Positions 41,497-51,340 of a stretch of 64,000 bases of DNA are shown here, one piece after another. The DNA comes from Hyphomicrobiales bacterium (GTDB lineage: Bacteria; Pseudomonadota; Alphaproteobacteria; Rhizobiales; RI-29): positions 186,001-250,000 of the forward strand of contig WGLQ01000007.1 in the NCBI GenBank assembly GCA_016125495.1, written 5' to 3'. Every line of letters starts with the position of its first letter. Positions within the stretch are counted from its first letter, which is position 1. Made by a program: the position numbers and the translations under genes. The notes below the pieces were generated by a model. It had not been told where the DNA came from. It ran no database searches and was given only the letters and a program-made list of their open reading frames with translations.

Positions 41497-43209
41497 ATGT
41501 ACGTGCTCGCTCGCGGTGGATGGCTACAACGGTTGCGCCTGACCGCCGGTCTCGTTCTGTTCACTTTCGTGTTCATGCATTTGCTCAATCATGCCGTGGT
41601 CCTCTTCGGTCTGAGCATGGCCGAGAGCGTGCAGGAATGGCGTCTCGCCGTCACCCGATCGATCCCCGGTACGCTGGTGCTCTGCGCGGCGGCCCTCGTC
41701 CATGTCGTCCTCGGCCTCTTCAAGACGGCACGCCGCAGCACGCTGCGCATGCCGGCCTGGGAATTGCTGCAGATCTTGAGCGGCCTGGCCGTGCCCTTCC
41801 TCGTTGCCCCCCATCTGACCTATTCCCGCGTCGCCCACGAGTTGTTCGGCGTCTCGACCACCTATCTCTACCAGCTCTACTTGATCTGGCCTGCCGTCGC
41901 CTGGTCGCAGGCGCTACTGCTCGTTGTCGTCTGGACACACGCCTCGATCGGCATCCATTTCTGGCTCCGCCTGACACGGACCTACGAGCGACTCTTTCCG
42001 TTCGCCCTCGCCGTCGCCGTCGCAATCCCGGTCGGCGCGCTTGCCGGTCTCGTTGCCGGCGGCCGCGCCGCGCGCGAGCTGATCTACGACGAGGAGAGCT
42101 TTGCCGAACTGCGCGAGGAGGTGAACTGGCCATCGGGCGAAGCGTTCGGGGAACTGAGCCGGTTTTCCGAGGTTTTCCAGTTCGCGAGCATCGCCATTGT
42201 ACTCACGGTCGTCGTCGTCATCGCCGGCCGCTACCTGCGCCATCTCCTCGGCCCCCGCGTCGAGGTCCGTTACGTCGGCGGCCCGGTGGTCCAGGCACCG
42301 ATCGGGGCGACGCTGCTCGAGACCAGCCGGCGCTTCGGCGTCCCGCACGCCTCCGTCTGTGGTGGCCGCGCCCGCTGTTCGACCTGCCGCGTCCTGGTCG
42401 AGGAAGGTTTCGATGGGCTCCCCCAGCCCGGCCCGACCGAGAACGAGACCTTGCGCAGCATCGGCTCTCCCGACCGCGTCCGCCTCGCCTGCCAGATCCG
42501 GCCGCGCTCACCCGTCACCGTCGCGCGGCTGCTGCCGGCCGGCAGCCGCCTGCGGGCGGCCAGTTCACCCCAGTCGCGCGAGGAGCAGGGCGTCGAGCGC
42601 TCCCTGGCGGTGATGTTCCTCGACGTGCGCGGCTTCACGACCTTGAGCGAACGGCGTCTACCCTACGACACGGTCTATCTGCTGAACGAACTGTTTTCTT
42701 CCGCGGGTGGCGCGATCGTCGCCCACAACGGCTGGATCGACAAGTATCTCGGTGACGGGCTCATGGCCATTTTCGGCCGTGAGAGCGGCACCACGGCCGG
42801 CTGCCGGGAGGCGCTCGCGGCCGCGCGCGCCATCGACCTCGCGCTCGATCTCCTCAACGACCGCTTCAGTGGCGAACTTGCCGAGCCGCTGCGCATCGGC
42901 ATCGGCATTCACGTCGGGCCCGTCGTCCTCGGGCGCCTCGGCCACCCCGCCTCCTCGGCCGTCACCGTCATCGGCAAGACCGTGAACGCGGCGAGCCGCC
43001 TCGAGGCGCTGACCAAGGAATTCGGCTGCCAGATCGTCGTCTCGAACGCGCTCGCCGCCCGCACCAGCCTCGTCACGGACGGCCTCGAACACCGCACGAC
43101 CGAGGTGCGCGGCCTCAGCGACACCCTCGACGTCCTGCTCATCCCCAAGGGCCGCCAGATCCAATTGCGCGACGATACCCCCGCCGAGACCGCAGAAGCC
43201 GCCGGCTGA
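41497..43209 (+). CDS. cyaC: CyaC-like class III adenylate cyclase with SDH-type membrane anchor and 2Fe-2S domain
   Basis: 570 residues in three parts. Residues 1-245 are a six-helix membrane anchor with His at 28, 32, 69, 106, 114, 148 and 154, resembling the cytochrome b anchor of succinate dehydrogenase. Residues 250-345 are a plant-type ferredoxin domain with Cys288, Cys294, Cys297 and Cys332. Residues 365-560 are a class III cyclase: metal Asp376 (FLDVRGFTTLSER) and Asp420 (KYLGDGLMAIFG), and the transition-state Asn497 and Arg501 (GKTVNAASRLEAL). This matches CyaC of Sinorhizobium meliloti, reported as a quinone-responsive adenylate cyclase with a di-haem-B anchor. It probably turns respiratory redox state into cAMP. 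Divergent from the carboxylase gene. Confidence 0.9.
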   Translation: MYVLARGGWLQRLRLTAGLVLFTFVFMHLLNHAVVLFGLSMAESVQEWRLAVTRSIPGTLVLCAAALVHVVLGLFKTARRSTLRMPAWELLQILSGLAVPFLVAPHLTYSRVAHELFGVSTTYLYQLYLIWPAVAWSQALLLVVVWTHASIGIHFWLRLTRTYERLFPFALAVAVAIPVGALAGLVAGGRAARELIYDEESFAELREEVNWPSGEAFGELSRFSEVFQFASIAIVLTVVVVIAGRYLRHLLGPRVEVRYVGGPVVQAPIGATLLETSRRFGVPHASVCGGRARCSTCRVLVEEGFDGLPQPGPTENETLRSIGSPDRVRLACQIRPRSPVTVARLLPAGSRLRAASSPQSREEQGVERSLAVMFLDVRGFTTLSERRLPYDTVYLLNELFSSAGGAIVAHNGWIDKYLGDGLMAIFGRESGTTAGCREALAAARAIDLALDLLNDRFSGELAEPLRIGIGIHVGPVVLGRLGHPASSAVTVIGKTVNAASRLEALTKEFGCQIVVSNALAARTSLVTDGLEHRTTEVRGLSDTLDVLLIPKGRQIQLRDDTPAETAEAAG

Positions 43210-43246
43210 CCGGCGGGCCAGGAGGACGCGCCACCGTTCCCGCCGG
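43210..43246. other. Hairpin between convergent cyaC and era
   Basis: CCGGCGGG (43210-43217) is complementary to CCCGCCGG (43239-43246), starting at the last base of the cyaC stop region. No T run follows on either strand, so this is only a possible two-way transcription end. Confidence 0.3.
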
Positions 43247-43258
43247 ACCATACGGATT

Positions 43259-44293
43259 TCAATCCTTCGGAAACTCGAGCCCCATCTCCCGGTAGCGCTC
43301 GGGATCGTCTCCCCAATTCTCGCGAACCTTGACGAAAAGGAAAAGGTGAGCCTCCGCGCCGATGATCTCCTTGATCTCCGCGCGCGCGTCCATCGAAATC
43401 TGCTTGATCGTCCGCCCCCCCTTGCCGAGCACGATCTCGCGCTGGCTCTCGCGCTCGACGAAGATCGTCTGCTCGATGCGCACCGCCCCGCCCCGCAGCT
43501 CCTTCCAGAGCGTGGTCTCCACCGTCGACACGTACGGCAGTTCCTGGTGCAGCCGGTGATAGAGCTTCTCGCGCGTCACCTCCGCGGCCAGCTGGCGCAT
43601 CGGCGCGTCCGAGAGTTCATCCTCGGGATAGAGCCACGGCCCGAACGGCATCAGGCTGGAAAACCGTTCGCGCAGTTCGCCGACCCCGCTGCCGGTGAGC
43701 GCCGAGATCATGAAGGTCTCCTCGAAGCGCGTGCGCGCATTGAGATCGGCGGCAAGGCTCAGCAGGCGCTCCTTCTCGATGCGGTCGACCTTGTTGAGCA
43801 CCAGGAGAACCGGCGCGCCGATGCGCCCGAGATTGGCGAGGATGCGCTCGACGTCCCCGTCGACGCCGCGCGCGGCATCGATGAGGAGCGCGACGACGTC
43901 GGCCTCCCGCGCCCCGCTCCAGGCCGCCTCCACCATCGCCCGGTCGAGCCGCCGCTTGGGGGCGAAAATTCCAGGCGTGTCGACCAGCACGACCTGCGCG
44001 GCCCCGTCGAGATAGATGCCGCGGATTCGGCTCCGCGTGGTCTGCACCTTGCGGCTGACGATGCTGACCTTGGCACCGACGAGTTGGTTGACGAGCGTCG
44101 ATTTGCCGGCGTTCGGCGCCCCGATCAGCGCCGCAAAGCCGGCGCGCGTCGCCACCCCCTCGAGGCTCGTGCGCCCGACGCCCCTGAGGGAGATGTCGTC
44201 GCCCGCCGCCTGCTCGGGCGCGGCCGCTGGTTCCTGCCCGGCTGCCGTCCCCGCCGCGTTCGCGTCCTGATCCCCGTTCGCCCCGTCATTCAT
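43259..44293 (-). CDS. era: GTPase Era
   Basis: 344 residues; Era is an essential GTPase that binds 16S rRNA during 30S assembly. The G domain has G1 GAPNAGKS (58-65), G2 region KVQTTRSRIRGI, G3 DTPG (VLVDTPGIFAPKRRL) and G4 NKVD (LVLNKVDRIEKERLL). The C-terminal KH domain has IFVERESQREIVLGKGG and HLFLFVKVRENW. An Ala/Gly-rich N-terminal extension of about 50 residues precedes the usual start. It overlaps rnc by 8 nt, the common rnc-era pairing, and ends the operon. Confidence 0.97.
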   Translation of the reverse strand: MNDGANGDQDANAAGTAAGQEPAAAPEQAAGDDISLRGVGRTSLEGVATRAGFAALIGAPNAGKSTLVNQLVGAKVSIVSRKVQTTRSRIRGIYLDGAAQVVLVDTPGIFAPKRRLDRAMVEAAWSGAREADVVALLIDAARGVDGDVERILANLGRIGAPVLLVLNKVDRIEKERLLSLAADLNARTRFEETFMISALTGSGVGELRERFSSLMPFGPWLYPEDELSDAPMRQLAAEVTREKLYHRLHQELPYVSTVETTLWKELRGGAVRIEQTIFVERESQREIVLGKGGRTIKQISMDARAEIKEIIGAEAHLFLFVKVRENWGDDPERYREMGLEFPKD

Positions 44294-45002
44294 CGGGAAT
44301 GTCCTTTCCGGATGGCCAAACGCCCTCCCGCATCAGCAGGGCCGCCGCTGCCTCGTGCTCGGCGATCCGCTTGCTGCGACCGCTGCCGCGCGCTGGCTCG
44401 ACTCCCTCGACCCTGACCTCCGTGACGAATTGCGGCGCATGGTCCGGTCCGCTTCGCCCGATCGCCCGATAGGATGGCAGCGGGCGCCCGAGCCCCTGCG
44501 CCCATTCCTGGAGTTCCGACTTGGCGTCCGCTGGCGTCTCGGTCATCTCGTCGATGAGGTCGACCCAGAACCGCGCCACGATATCACGCGCCGGTCCATA
44601 GCCGCCATCGATGAACACCGCACCGAGAACCGCCTCGCAGGCATCCGCCACGATCGTCTCCTTGCGCCGGCCACCCGTCGACATCTCGCTGCCCCCGAGC
44701 CTCAGGGCATTGCCGAGATCGATGGCGTACGCCACCCGCGCGCACGTCTCGCGCCGCACCAGACGGTTCAGCCGCTTGGCGAGATCGCCCTCGGCCGCGT
44801 GGGGAAAGCGCGCCATGAGGAGTTCGGCGACCGCCAGCCCGAGGACCCGGTCGCCGAGGAACTCGAGGCGCTCGTTGTCGGTTTCGGTGGAACTGCCGGA
44901 GCGCGCACTCGCGTGCGTCAGCGCGCGCTGAAGGAGACGCTCGTCCCGGAACCGGTAGCCGAGACGCTCGGCGATCTGCTCGAGTGAGACCGCCTCACCC
45001 AC
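44286..45002 (-). CDS. rnc: Ribonuclease III
   Basis: 238 residues. Cleaves double-stranded RNA in rRNA and mRNA processing. The RNase III signature NERLEFLGDRVLGLAVAELL is complete, and the second catalytic acidic cluster is visible in VADACEAVLGAVFIDGG. A double-stranded RNA-binding domain ends the protein (KSELQEWAQGLGRPLPSY ... GRSKRIAEHEAAAALL). It starts three bases after the lepB stop and overlaps era, so lepB-rnc-era form one transcript. Confidence 0.97.
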   Translation of the reverse strand: MGEAVSLEQIAERLGYRFRDERLLQRALTHASARSGSSTETDNERLEFLGDRVLGLAVAELLMARFPHAAEGDLAKRLNRLVRRETCARVAYAIDLGNALRLGGSEMSTGGRRKETIVADACEAVLGAVFIDGGYGPARDIVARFWVDLIDEMTETPADAKSELQEWAQGLGRPLPSYRAIGRSGPDHAPQFVTEVRVEGVEPARGSGRSKRIAEHEAAAALLMREGVWPSGKDIPDE

Positions 45003-45005
45003 GGC

Positions 45006-45764
45006 CTAGTCGACGAGATCGAAGAAGCGCGACCAGCGGATCGTCGAGCCCCACTTCCAGGGCTCGAAGACCGACCACTGTTCGGTTGCCGAAAAGAAGA
45101 TGACCTGCGCCCGGCCGATGAGATTTTCGTGCGGAACGTATCCCACCCGGTATGTGGCGCGCGAATCGAGCGACTGGTCCCGGTTGTCGCCCATCATGAA
45201 ATAATGACCTTCCGGCACCTGATACTCGGAGGTGTTGTCGAACGTGCCGTTCGCGACCACGTCGAGCACGTGATAGCTGACCCCGTTGGGCAGCGTCTCG
45301 CGATACCGCGGCACAGTGACCTTCCGCCCTGTCTCATCGACCGTCTCGAAGGTACCGTCGGCCACCTTCTCGACCGGTTCCCCGTTGATGAAGACCTGAC
45401 CGCGCCGCACCTGGATCCTGTCGTTCGGCAGGCCGATGACACGCTTGATGTAGTCCGTCTCGTTGTCGCGCGGCAGCTTGAAGACGACCACATCGCCGCG
45501 CTCCGGTTCACCCGAAAGCACCCGGCCATCCCAGATCCTGTAGCCGAACGGGAAGGAGTAGCGCGAATAGCCGTAACTGAACTTGGAAACGAACAGGTAG
45601 TCGCCGACGAGAAGCGTCTCTTTCATCGAACCGGACGGAATGTTGAACGGCTGATAAAGAAAAATCCGCACGAGGAATGCGAGGATCAACGCATGGATGA
45701 TCACCTTGAGGAACTCGATCGTTCCGCTGCTCGAGGACTTGTCGGCTTCAAGACCAGCGCTCAT
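45006..45764 (-). CDS. lepB: Signal peptidase I
   Basis: 252 residues from the ATG at 45764, with GGAG upstream. An N-terminal membrane anchor (FLKVIIHALILAFLVRIFL) leads to the catalytic Ser46 in PSGSMKETLLVGDY; the general-base Lys107 lies in DYIKRVIGLPNDRI; GHYFMMGDNRDQSLDSR is the third conserved box. It removes signal peptides from exported proteins at the inner membrane. The frame is open upstream but without family sequence. It lies 164 nt after acpS in the same operon. Confidence 0.97.
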   Translation of the reverse strand: MSAGLEADKSSSSGTIEFLKVIIHALILAFLVRIFLYQPFNIPSGSMKETLLVGDYLFVSKFSYGYSRYSFPFGYRIWDGRVLSGEPERGDVVVFKLPRDNETDYIKRVIGLPNDRIQVRRGQVFINGEPVEKVADGTFETVDETGRKVTVPRYRETLPNGVSYHVLDVVANGTFDNTSEYQVPEGHYFMMGDNRDQSLDSRATYRVGYVPHENLIGRAQVIFFSATEQWSVFEPWKWGSTIRWSRFFDLVD

Positions 45765-45928
45765 GTCGTCTCCGCTTGCTCGATTTGGCCGCACCGACGA
45801 TAGCCGGCGCAAGTCCTGCCCGCGAGGCCCATCCCCCTGAGCGACCCCGGGCAGCCTCCCGCCCCCCTCATAGACGCTTGTTCCCGATGCGGCAACGAAT
45901 GACGCCGCCGGCCGCGGTCCCGCAGTCC

Positions 45929-46342
45929 TCACCGCCCCGGCATCTTGGCCGGCAGCGCCGAGATGATGACGATGGCTTGGGCGAGCGGGAAATCGTCCGT
46001 GATCGTGAGAGCCACCCGGGCCTCGTGGCCCTCGGGCGTCAGCTCCGCGAGGATCCGCGCCGCGCCGCCGGTCAGCACCAACGTCGGGCGGCCAGACGGC
46101 AGGTTGACCACGCCCATGTCACGCCAATAGACGCCGCGCCGAAAGCCCGTTCCAAGAGCCTTCGAGCACGCTTCCTTGGCCGCGAAGCGTTTGGCGTAAG
46201 AGGCGGCACGCTGGGCCCGCCCTTCCGACTTGGCGCGCTCGATGTCGGTGAATATCCGCTCGATGAAGCGCTCACCGAACCGCTCCAGCGAGCGTTCGAT
46301 GCGGCGAATGTCGATGATGTCGTTGCCGATCCCGAGGATCAT
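45929..46342 (-). CDS. acpS: Holo-[acyl-carrier-protein] synthase
   Basis: 137 residues. Transfers 4'-phosphopantetheine from CoA to acyl carrier protein. [20 protein letters not shown] with the metal-binding Asp8 and the [16 protein letters not shown] block with its Glu are intact. The C-terminal part has [17 protein letters not shown]. It overlaps pdxJ by ATGA, so pdxJ and acpS are translationally coupled. Confidence 0.97.
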   Translation of the reverse strand: MILGIGNDIIDIRRIERSLERFGERFIERIFTDIERAKSEGRAQRAASYAKRFAAKEACSKALGTGFRRGVYWRDMGVVNLPSGRPTLVLTGGAARILAELTPEGHEARVALTITDDFPLAQAIVIISALPAKMPGR

Positions 46343-47145
46343 CGACCTGCTCCGCCGACGCCTCCGGCGAGCCGCGCCAATTCCATCTGGCAGAGCATCT
46401 CCGCGATCGCACCGCCGAGCCCCTGGAACACCGCTTCGCCGACGAGGAAATGCCCGATGTTGAGCTCGGCGAACTCAGGGATGGCGGCGACCGGGCCGAC
46501 ACTCGCGAACGTGATGCCATGGCCCGCGTGCACCTCGATGCCCGCCGTGTGCGACTCCTTCGCGCTTGCGGCGAGGCGGGCGAGTTCACGCGCCGCGCCC
46601 GCCTCGTCACCCACCTCGACCATCTCGCAATAGGCGCCGGTGTGCAGTTCGACCACCGGAGCGCCGACTCGCGTTGCCGCCTCGACCTGGACAGGCTCGG
46701 GATCGATGAAGAGCGAGACGCGGATGCCGGCATCGCCGAGCCGCGCCACGGCATCGCGGACCCGATTGGCCTGCCCCGCGACGTCGAGACCGCCCTCGGT
46801 CGTCACCTCTTCACGCCGTTCCGGCACGAGGCACGCCGCATGCGGCCGGTTGGCGATCGCGATCGCGATCATCTCGTCCGTCACCGCCATCTCGAAGTTG
46901 AGCGGCCGGTCGATCGCCGCCATCAACCGCGTGATATCGCCATCGCGGATGTGCCTGCGGTCCTCACGCAGATGCGCCGTGATGCCGTCGGCGCCGGCCG
47001 CGATGGCGAGCAGCGCCGCTCGCACCGGATCGGGATAGGCGACTCCGCGCGCGTTGCGCAGTGTCGCGACATGGTCGATGTTCACACCGAGCCGCGCCCT
47101 GCGCCCGAATGCGCCAATTCCCTCACGCCCCGCACTGTCAGGCAT
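46339..47145 (-). CDS. pdxJ: Pyridoxine 5'-phosphate synthase
   Basis: 268 residues from the ATG at 47145, which overlaps the DUF2062 stop by 8 nt and has GAGG upstream. It makes pyridoxine 5'-phosphate from 3-amino-2-oxopropyl phosphate and deoxyxylulose 5-phosphate. Family blocks: [81 protein letters not shown] and [12 protein letters not shown]. The N-terminal 16 residues are a short extension. Confidence 0.97.
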   Translation of the reverse strand: MPDSAGREGIGAFGRRARLGVNIDHVATLRNARGVAYPDPVRAALLAIAAGADGITAHLREDRRHIRDGDITRLMAAIDRPLNFEMAVTDEMIAIAIANRPHAACLVPERREEVTTEGGLDVAGQANRVRDAVARLGDAGIRVSLFIDPEPVQVEAATRVGAPVVELHTGAYCEMVEVGDEAGAARELARLAASAKESHTAGIEVHAGHGITFASVGPVAAIPEFAELNIGHFLVGEAVFQGLGGAIAEMLCQMELARLAGGVGGAGR

Positions 47146-47869
47146 GTACCTCGACCCTTGCCCGTGCCACCGACGGACTCGATGGCTCGCCCGCCCCACC
47201 GTCGCCGCTTGCGCACTGCGCTTCGCCGCCTGCCTCCGCGGCGGCTGTCCCGTCGACGACCTCGTAGGGCTCGTTGTGGATGGCCGCTTCCATGGCTTCC
47301 TCGATTTCGGCCTCCTCGGCCCGCCGTGCCGCCAGCAGCAGGGCGCGATACATGACCAGGTAGATCACGCTGGCGACCGCGAGCCCGATCGGCACGCTAC
47401 CAACCAGCATCGGCTTCATCAGTGGCCAGAGCACGTTCGCGGCCGCAACGAACGCCTCGCTGGAGAAGGCCGTCATCGACTCCCAGAGCGTCGCGAAACC
47501 ATGCTTCAACTGCTCGTCGGAAAAGCGACCGGTGCCACCGAGGATCGCATTCCCGAGCTGGTAGGTCGACACCCAGATGAAAGGAAACGTCAGCGGGTTG
47601 CCAACCGCCGTGCCGAACGCCGAGGCGATCATGCTCCCCCGCCCGATGTAGGCGAGGGCCGCCGCGATGATGAAATGGAACCCGACGAAGGGCGTGCAGG
47701 ACACGAACGCCCCGCAGGCAAAGCCGAAAGCGATGAAGTAAGGCGAGCCCCGCAACCGGCGAACCCGCTTCAGCACGTAGCGCATCGAGCGCGACCAGCT
47801 GCGGCGCGGCCAGAGCGCGACCCGGACCCGGGCAAGAATTCCTTCCGGCTTACGCCGCGAGAACAGCAT
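47138..47869 (-). CDS. DUF2062 membrane protein
   Basis: 243 residues with two to three membrane segments: around 43-75 (PYFIAFGFACGAFVSCTPF, VGFHFIIAAALAYI) and 155-180 (GSVPIGLAVASVIYLVMYRA). The GTAVGNPLTFPFIWVSTYQLG segment is typical of DUF2062. The function of the family is unknown. The C-terminal 60 residues are acidic and Ala/Gly-rich. It sits between rel and pdxJ, its usual place in rhizobia. Confidence 0.92.
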   Translation of the reverse strand: MLFSRRKPEGILARVRVALWPRRSWSRSMRYVLKRVRRLRGSPYFIAFGFACGAFVSCTPFVGFHFIIAAALAYIGRGSMIASAFGTAVGNPLTFPFIWVSTYQLGNAILGGTGRFSDEQLKHGFATLWESMTAFSSEAFVAAANVLWPLMKPMLVGSVPIGLAVASVIYLVMYRALLLAARRAEEAEIEEAMEAAIHNEPYEVVDGTAAAEAGGEAQCASGDGGAGEPSSPSVARARVEVHA

Positions 47870-48233
47870 CGCTCGACGTCCTCACCAAGCCATACCGCAA
47901 TCGCGATCGCCGCCCGCGTCGCGGCCACTCTCATCTGGATGCCGCCCCCCCCGATCGCAAGGGGTGTTCGCACGCGGAGCGGGCGCCGGCACGACCGCAA
48001 CCCTATGAAAGTACGCTTCCATGTCGTGCGACATGCTCCTTCGAGAGTGCGGCCGATTTCTGAATTGTGACAATGGACCAGCAGGATTTCCGTTCGGTAA
48101 CCAGGACTGTATGAACCGGCGCCTCCCGCCCGGCTCCAGCCTCCGGACATACGGCGCCGTCGGTCACCGTTCGTGCTCGGTCGATGCGACTTTTCTCAAC
48201 CTCGAGCGATCGTTGCGGCACGCCCGATTCAAG
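47870..48233. other. Intergenic region between rel and DUF2062
   Basis: 364 nt with no supported gene. It probably holds a promoter for DUF2062-pdxJ-acpS-lepB-rnc-era, but no clear -35/-10 pair or structured RNA was recognised. Confidence 0.45.
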
Positions 48234-50615
48234 TCAAATGGTGTTGGCGCCGGGACTCGGCGCCAAAGCGCCATTGACGTGCCCCTGTGGCACGGAGTCA
48301 TCCCTCGCGCGAACGGAGGGCGTGAAGCAGCGCTCGACCTTGTAGACCACGTCGAGCATTCGTAGGTCGCGCAAAAGCTCGTTGAGATGCTTTGCGTTCC
48401 AGACCTCGACGTCGATGTGCATGCGCGTGAAATCCGCCGCGCGGTGCAACATCCTGAGGTTGTCGATGTTGCCGTCGCGTTCGCCGATGACGGTGGCGAT
48501 ACGGGCGAGTGCCCCCGGCTCGTTGAGCGCCGTCGTCTCGATCTGACCGAGGAACCGGCGCGGCGCGTCGCTGTCCACGTCCCACGTCACGTCGATCCAG
48601 CGCTCGCGCGGCAGCGCCTGGAACGCCTCGAGCGCCGGCGACGCGATGGGATAGATCGCGATCATCGCCTGTTCGGGCATCAGAATACCGACGATCCGGT
48701 CGCCGGGCACGGCACCGAGTTCGCCGAAAACGAGGCCGAGTTGCTCGCTCGCGCCACTCTGCGACGGGGCGACGCGCGGCAGCATCTGCAGCAGACGCCG
48801 CTCGGCCTCGTCATCGCCGATCCGAAACTTGAAGCCCGGAATATGCCGGAGGTTGAACCAGCCCTCGAGCGAGGGATCGCCCTGCTCGTGACGGTTTCGC
48901 GCCGTGCGCTCGGGCGATGCCGGGCGCGCCTCCTGGAGATCGGGGAACACCGCCTTCAAGACAGCCCCGGAGGTCAATTCACCTCGCGCCACCGCGACAT
49001 AGGCATCATCGACCGTTTTCAGCGATAGCCGCCAGAGCGCCTGGGCAAGCCGCCCGTCGCTGAACGAATGACCGACCCGCGCGAAAGCCGCCGCCACGAT
49101 CTGTCGCCCGAGGTCACCATACTGGCGCCGGAGCGCCTCGCGCGAAGCGCGCCGGATCGCCGAGCGCGCCTTGCCGGTGATCACCAGCTTCTCCCAGGCC
49201 GCCGTCGGCGTCTGTGCCTCGGAAGTGATGATCTCCACCTGCACGCCGTTCTGCACCTTTTCCATGAGCGGCGTGGAGCGCCCGTTGACACGCGCACCGA
49301 CGCAATGGTCACCGACGTCGGTGTGCACGGCATAGGCGAAGTCGAGCAGCGTCGCCCCGCGCGGCAGCGCGATGAGCCGACCCTTGGGCGTGAACGCGAA
49401 GACCTGGTCCTGGAACAGCTCGAGCTTGGTGTGCTCGAGGAATTCCTCCGGACTGTCGCCGCTGAGCAGCGTTTCGACATGCCGGCGCAACCAGCTGTAG
49501 GGCTCACTGTCGTGCGGCGATACGGGCCCCGAGACACGCACGCCAGTGGAGAGGATCGTCGAGTCCACCTCCTCGCCCGCATACGAAGCGTCCTTGTAGA
49601 ACGAATGTGCGGCGATGCCGTATTCGGCGATCTGGTGCATCCGACCGGTGCGGATTTGCAGCTCGACCGGCTGATGACGTGGCCCGAGCACTGTCGTGTG
49701 CAGCGAGCGATAGCCGTTGTGCTTGGGCGTGGAGATGAAATCCTTGAAACGGTCCGGAACCGCGGGCCAGGTGGTGTGGATGCGCCCGAGGATGCGATAG
49801 CAGTCCTGCACGTTGGCGACGATGACGCGGAACGCGTAGATGTCGCAGAGCTGCTCCAGCGAGAGCTGGCGATGCTCCATCTTGCGCCAAATGGAAAAGG
49901 GCTTCTTCTCGCGCCCGTGGACGACCGGGACGAGGCCGTCCGAACGGAGGTTTTCCTCGAGCGATCCCTTGATCTCCTCGATGAGGCCGGCATTGCGCTC
50001 GCGCATCTCCGCAAGCTTGGCGCTGACGATCCGGAAGGCCTCCGGCTCCATCCACCTGAAGGCCAACTCCTCCAGTTCCTCGCGCAGCCCCTGCATCCCC
50101 ATCCGCCCGGCGAGCGGAGCATAAATCTCGATCGTTTCCTCGGAAATCCGCCGGCGCTTGTCGTCGCGCATCGATTCGAGCGTGCGCATGTTGTGCAGCC
50201 GATCGGCGAGCTTGATCAGCAACACCCTGACATCGCTCGAAATCGCGATCAGCAGCTTGCGGAAATTCTCCGCCTGCTCGGCGCGTTTGGTCGCAAGATC
50301 GAGCTGCTTGAGCTTCGTCAGCCCCTCGACGATGCCGGCGATCTCCTCGCCGAATTCGTCGGCGATGTCGGCGACCGTGGTGGGTGTATCCTCGACGACG
50401 TCGTGCAGCAGGGCGGCGGCGATCGTCGCATCGTCGAGCCTGAGGTCGGTCAAGATAGCGGCAACAGCCTGGGGATGCGTGAAATAGGCTTCGCCCGAGG
50501 CGCGTTTTTGATCCTTGTGGGCGCGCATCGCAAAGACATACGCCTTGTTGATGGTCGCGATATCGGCGCCCGGATGGTAGCTCTGCACCCTCTCGACGAG
50601 CTCGAACTGTCTCAT
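48234..50615 (-). CDS. rsh: Bifunctional (p)ppGpp synthetase/hydrolase (RSH)
   Basis: 793 residues from MRQFELVERVQSYHPGAD; an ATG 12 nt upstream is possible. The single RSH of alphaproteobacteria makes and degrades (p)ppGpp in the stringent response. Order: HD hydrolase domain (YFTHPQAVAAILTD, ALLHDVVEDT), synthetase domain (YAFRVIVANVQDCYRILG, FKDFISTPKHNGYRSLHTT), TGS domain (VFAFTPKGRLIALPRGATLL), a helical region and an ACT domain (RIATVIGERDGNIDNLRML). Both catalytic domains look intact, so it should be a true bifunctional enzyme. It follows rpoZ after 175 nt. Confidence 0.97.
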   Translation of the reverse strand: MRQFELVERVQSYHPGADIATINKAYVFAMRAHKDQKRASGEAYFTHPQAVAAILTDLRLDDATIAAALLHDVVEDTPTTVADIADEFGEEIAGIVEGLTKLKQLDLATKRAEQAENFRKLLIAISSDVRVLLIKLADRLHNMRTLESMRDDKRRRISEETIEIYAPLAGRMGMQGLREELEELAFRWMEPEAFRIVSAKLAEMRERNAGLIEEIKGSLEENLRSDGLVPVVHGREKKPFSIWRKMEHRQLSLEQLCDIYAFRVIVANVQDCYRILGRIHTTWPAVPDRFKDFISTPKHNGYRSLHTTVLGPRHQPVELQIRTGRMHQIAEYGIAAHSFYKDASYAGEEVDSTILSTGVRVSGPVSPHDSEPYSWLRRHVETLLSGDSPEEFLEHTKLELFQDQVFAFTPKGRLIALPRGATLLDFAYAVHTDVGDHCVGARVNGRSTPLMEKVQNGVQVEIITSEAQTPTAAWEKLVITGKARSAIRRASREALRRQYGDLGRQIVAAAFARVGHSFSDGRLAQALWRLSLKTVDDAYVAVARGELTSGAVLKAVFPDLQEARPASPERTARNRHEQGDPSLEGWFNLRHIPGFKFRIGDDEAERRLLQMLPRVAPSQSGASEQLGLVFGELGAVPGDRIVGILMPEQAMIAIYPIASPALEAFQALPRERWIDVTWDVDSDAPRRFLGQIETTALNEPGALARIATVIGERDGNIDNLRMLHRAADFTRMHIDVEVWNAKHLNELLRDLRMLDVVYKVERCFTPSVRARDDSVPQGHVNGALAPSPGANTI
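48244..48266 (-). other. Perfect hairpin inside the 3' end of rsh
   Basis: TTGGCGCCG (48244-48252), five-base loop, CGGCGCCAA (48258-48266). The 9-bp stem lies eight bases before the rsh stop and encodes Ala-Pro-rich residues. No T tract follows, so it could help attenuate or stabilise the transcript end rather than act as a classical terminator. Confidence 0.4.
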
Positions 50616-50790
50616 GGCCTTAATCAATCGGACCCGCGCCGCCCGCGCCCGACGTGGCGGGGACGTTATCGGCTTTCACCTCGTCGCAGCCATGATAGCA
50701 GGCAAAGCGGGCGCGCCCAAGCCGGTCGACGCCCTCGGCAAGAACTCCCGATGTGTCGCGCCAGGGGCGGGCCGGGCAGTCCGCCTCGCG

Positions 50791-51195
50791 TCAGCCGTTG
50801 CGTCCGTTGGCACCGGGCGACTCGGCCGGCGCCAGGCTCTCCAGCCCGCGCAGCAGTTCCTCTTCCGACATCGTGATGCGGTCGATCTGGCTGTCGCTCG
50901 ACTGGTCGTCCTGTCCGAGCACCGGCAGGCGCTGGTCACCACCCGACTGCACGTCGGGCTCGTCCACTTCGACGAATTTCTGCAGCGAGTGGATGAGATC
51001 TTCGCGCAGGTCGTCGGGCGCCACCGTGCCCTCGGCGATTTCGCGTAGCGCAACCACCGGATTCTTGTCGTTGTCGCGATCGATGGTGATCGGCAGCCCG
51101 CCCGCGATGGCCCGGGCCCGGTTGGCCGACATCAGCACCAGATCGAAGCGATTGGCGACTTTCTCGACGCAGTCCTCGACGGTGACGCGAGCCAT
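50791..51195 (-). CDS. rpoZ: RNA polymerase omega subunit
   Basis: 134 residues from [20 protein letters not shown]; the frame is open upstream without family sequence. The omega core is [20 protein letters not shown] with [13 protein letters not shown]. The C-terminal extension is acidic and of alphaproteobacterial length. Omega aids polymerase assembly and forms part of the ppGpp site in proteobacteria, which fits its place upstream of rsh. Confidence 0.97.
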   Translation of the reverse strand: MARVTVEDCVEKVANRFDLVLMSANRARAIAGGLPITIDRDNDKNPVVALREIAEGTVAPDDLREDLIHSLQKFVEVDEPDVQSGGDQRLPVLGQDDQSSDSQIDRITMSEEELLRGLESLAPAESPGANGRNG

Positions 51196-51340
51196 GATCA
51201 CTCCTCGGATTATTTTTGGGATCAGCCGATCCGTATAGCGGCTACCGGGCACCGAGGCAAGATGCTGCATCGAAGCCGCGTTTCGCAGGCAGGCCTTCCG
51301 GACCGATCCCCATTCGGGTGGCACACCACGGCCGGCGCCG

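Noticed and set aside
39443-41542. Plus-strand open frame of 699 codons opposite the biotin carboxylase gene
   Set aside because: The minus strand encodes an unmistakable carboxylase over the whole span; the plus-strand product is Arg/His-rich and unrelated to any family.
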